Part shown: positions 39,595-40,550 of the stretch, piece after piece
Numbering within the stretch: the stretch's first letter is position 1
How the letters are laid out: the number at the start of each line of letters is the position of its first letter
Position numbers and translations under genes: made by a program
Source of the DNA: Candidatus Altimarinota bacterium
GTDB lineage: Bacteria; Patescibacteriota; Gracilibacteria; UBA4473
DNA: 40,550 bases
NCBI GenBank assembly: GCA_021734525.1
Contig: JAIPIW010000007.1
Span: forward strand, 1 to 40,550
Direction of reading: 5' to 3'
The notes under the pieces: generated by a model
The model's database searches: none
Seen by the model: only the letters and a program-made list of their open reading frames with translations
What the model was told of the DNA's origin: nothing

Positions 39595-40221
39595 ATGAAA
39601 TATTTTTATACTTTCTTTTCGTCGCTCTTGTGTTCTTTTCTTCTTACTCCTCTCGGAGTTTCTGCTCTTAACTCAACAGATAAATCTAAACTATATAAAC
39701 TGGAACACAGTACCTTCAATCCGACTCTCCGAGGAGAAATTTCTGAACAATGGGATTATAGCCGAATTGAACATAGTACTTTTAACCCTGATTTTAGAGG
39801 AACAACTTCTCAAGAATTAGATGATACTAGACTAGAAGAAAGTACTTTCAATCCTGACTTTCAAGGAAAAACCTCTAAAGAATTAAACAAATACAAACTC
39901 AAACACAGTACTTTTAATCCTGATTTTCGAGGAGAAACAGTTGAAGAATTTAATGAACATAGTACCTTTGATCCTGATTTTCAAGGGAAAACATCAAAAG
40001 AATTAGATGATAAATACAGATTAGAGCACAGTACCTTCAATCCAGCTTATTATGAAAAAAAATATCTTTCTGAAGTTTATCCAAAAGCAGTAGTTAATAA
40101 TCGTGATAAAGTTCTTACCATCAAAGAAAATTTCTTTTCAGGAAGGATTCGGGCAGTACGTCCCCATCTTCCCTCAATAAGAGCAAATTTTAACGTTAAT
40201 CGATCTATTCCTCGACAATAA
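39595..40221 (+). CDS. Secreted protein with six HSTFNPDF repeats
   Basis: This 208-aa exported protein has a signal peptide (1-24, FLLTPLGVSA) and then six tandem units with consensus (H/E)STFNPDFxGxTSxELDxxRLE, beginning at residues 38, 60, 82, 104, 122 and 145 (spacing 22, 22, 22, 18, 23). The tail after about 152 is non-repetitive and basic. The start at 39595 has a strong AGGAGG nine bases upstream, better than the frame start at 39538. The repeats look like a polar surface or matrix-binding motif; function and family are unknown. No sortase signal is visible. A shared hairpin terminator follows. Confidence 0.8.
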   Translation: MKYFYTFFSSLLCSFLLTPLGVSALNSTDKSKLYKLEHSTFNPTLRGEISEQWDYSRIEHSTFNPDFRGTTSQELDDTRLEESTFNPDFQGKTSKELNKYKLKHSTFNPDFRGETVEEFNEHSTFDPDFQGKTSKELDDKYRLEHSTFNPAYYEKKYLSEVYPKAVVNNRDKVLTIKENFFSGRIRAVRPHLPSIRANFNVNRSIPRQ

Positions 40222-40296
40222 ATACTCTAAAGTAAATGGATAACACTACTACTATTTCAGGCTTAAATTCCTCTTCTATTTTGCAGATGTAATAAA

Positions 40297-40329
40297 AAGT
40301 GTTACCTCATTCGGTAGCACTTATTTTTT
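40297..40329. terminator. Bidirectional hairpin terminator
   Basis: AAGTG-T-TACC and GGTA-G-CACTT form the stem, with T6 on the plus strand and T-rich sequence on the minus strand. It serves both the repeat-protein gene and the converging tRNA-Gln. Confidence 0.8.
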
Positions 40330-40333
40330 ATAT

Positions 40334-40408
40334 TGGCTGGGGTGGAGGGATTCGAACCCCCGTATGACGGGACCAGAACCCGTTGCCTTACCGCTTGGCG
40401 ACACCCCA
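40334..40408 (-). tRNA. tRNA-Gln (anticodon CTG)
   Basis: Minus strand: acceptor TGGGGTG/CACCCCA, D-arm GCC..GGC, anticodon stem ACGGG/CCCGT with loop TTCTGGT, T-loop TTCGAAT, discriminator G and encoded CCA. U1-A72 fits bacterial tRNA-Gln. A CTGGC-TCC-GCCAG hairpin lies just upstream of its 5' end. The last 140 bp of the window hold nothing else I can identify. Confidence 0.95.
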
Positions 40409-40550
40409 CTCTGGCGGAGCCAGTAGAACTCCTACCCTTTAACTTGCTTATTTTAATTTTATCAAATATTCATAATGTTACAAATGTTACACCGTAGAAA
40501 TATTATTTTCTTAAGCATTTCAAAGGTTTATAATCCAGCTTGTAAACCAC

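Noticed and set aside
1-40550. CRISPR array, rRNA or complete insertion sequence
   Set aside because: No regularly spaced repeats, no rRNA signatures and no transposase or integrase ORF on either strand.

Overview
The window is AT-rich and densely packed. It has short intergenic gaps, small divergent proteins and many conserved-hypothetical genes beside universal housekeeping genes (dnaB, ruvB, pyrG, glyS, trpS, an S1-domain protein). This pattern, with TGA used as an ordinary stop (pdxT, glyS) and the 3' CCA encoded in all three tRNAs, points to a Candidate Phyla Radiation (Patescibacteria) bacterium using the standard code. The S-layer-homology (SLH) proteins, the PdxS/PdxT pair and the [FeFe] hydrogenase would suit a Peregrinibacteria-like lineage, but this placement is tentative.

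Layout: (1) 1-7.8 kb: end of a folate/biopterin-type transporter, a hypothetical gene, pdxS-pdxT (vitamin B6), a small unknown gene, a secreted nuclease lipoprotein, and a two-gene cell-surface operon with an M23 peptidase carrying three SLH repeats. (2) 7.9-13.0 kb: a tRNA-Arg(TCG) followed by an island in which the tRNA 3' end and its terminator recur four times in the same orientation. These copies separate small cargo modules: acetyltransferase + phosphoesterase; STAS-like + MerR/GHKL ATPase; P-loop kinase + a 57-aa protein; TspO. It resembles a layered record of insertions at one tRNA gene. (3) 13.0-19.0 kb: small unknown genes, a NuoF-like/[FeFe]-hydrogenase operon that probably regenerates NAD+ by making H2, and dnaB. 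(4) 19.0-31.5 kb: S1 protein, Xre regulator, about 750 bp with probable structured RNA, ruvB, pyrG, a PilC-N-domain membrane protein, a divergent Lgt, an NAD-dependent epimerase, tRNA-Asp, an SLH protein and a DsbA-like lipoprotein. (5) 31.5-36.0 kb: a HicBA toxin-antitoxin pair overlapping glyS, two small unknown genes, trpS and a sortase. (6) 36.0-39.3 kb: a visibly GC-richer, apparently foreign segment with a two-gene archaeal-type operon for cyclic 2,3-diphosphoglycerate (2-phosphoglycerate kinase + cDPG synthetase). It lies between the sortase gene and a frameshifted copy of that gene's 3' end. (7) 39.3-40.55 kb: a secreted protein with six HSTFNPDF repeats and tRNA-Gln.

Across regions, five copies of an 18-bp AT palindrome lie between genes, three of them 0-2 bp after a stop codon. 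Several genes have a -10 box only 6-9 bp before the ATG, which suggests leaderless mRNAs. The strongest candidates for a little-described system are the cDPG operon in its sortase-flanked insertion and the tRNA-Arg cassette array with its MerR-ATPase/STAS switch.
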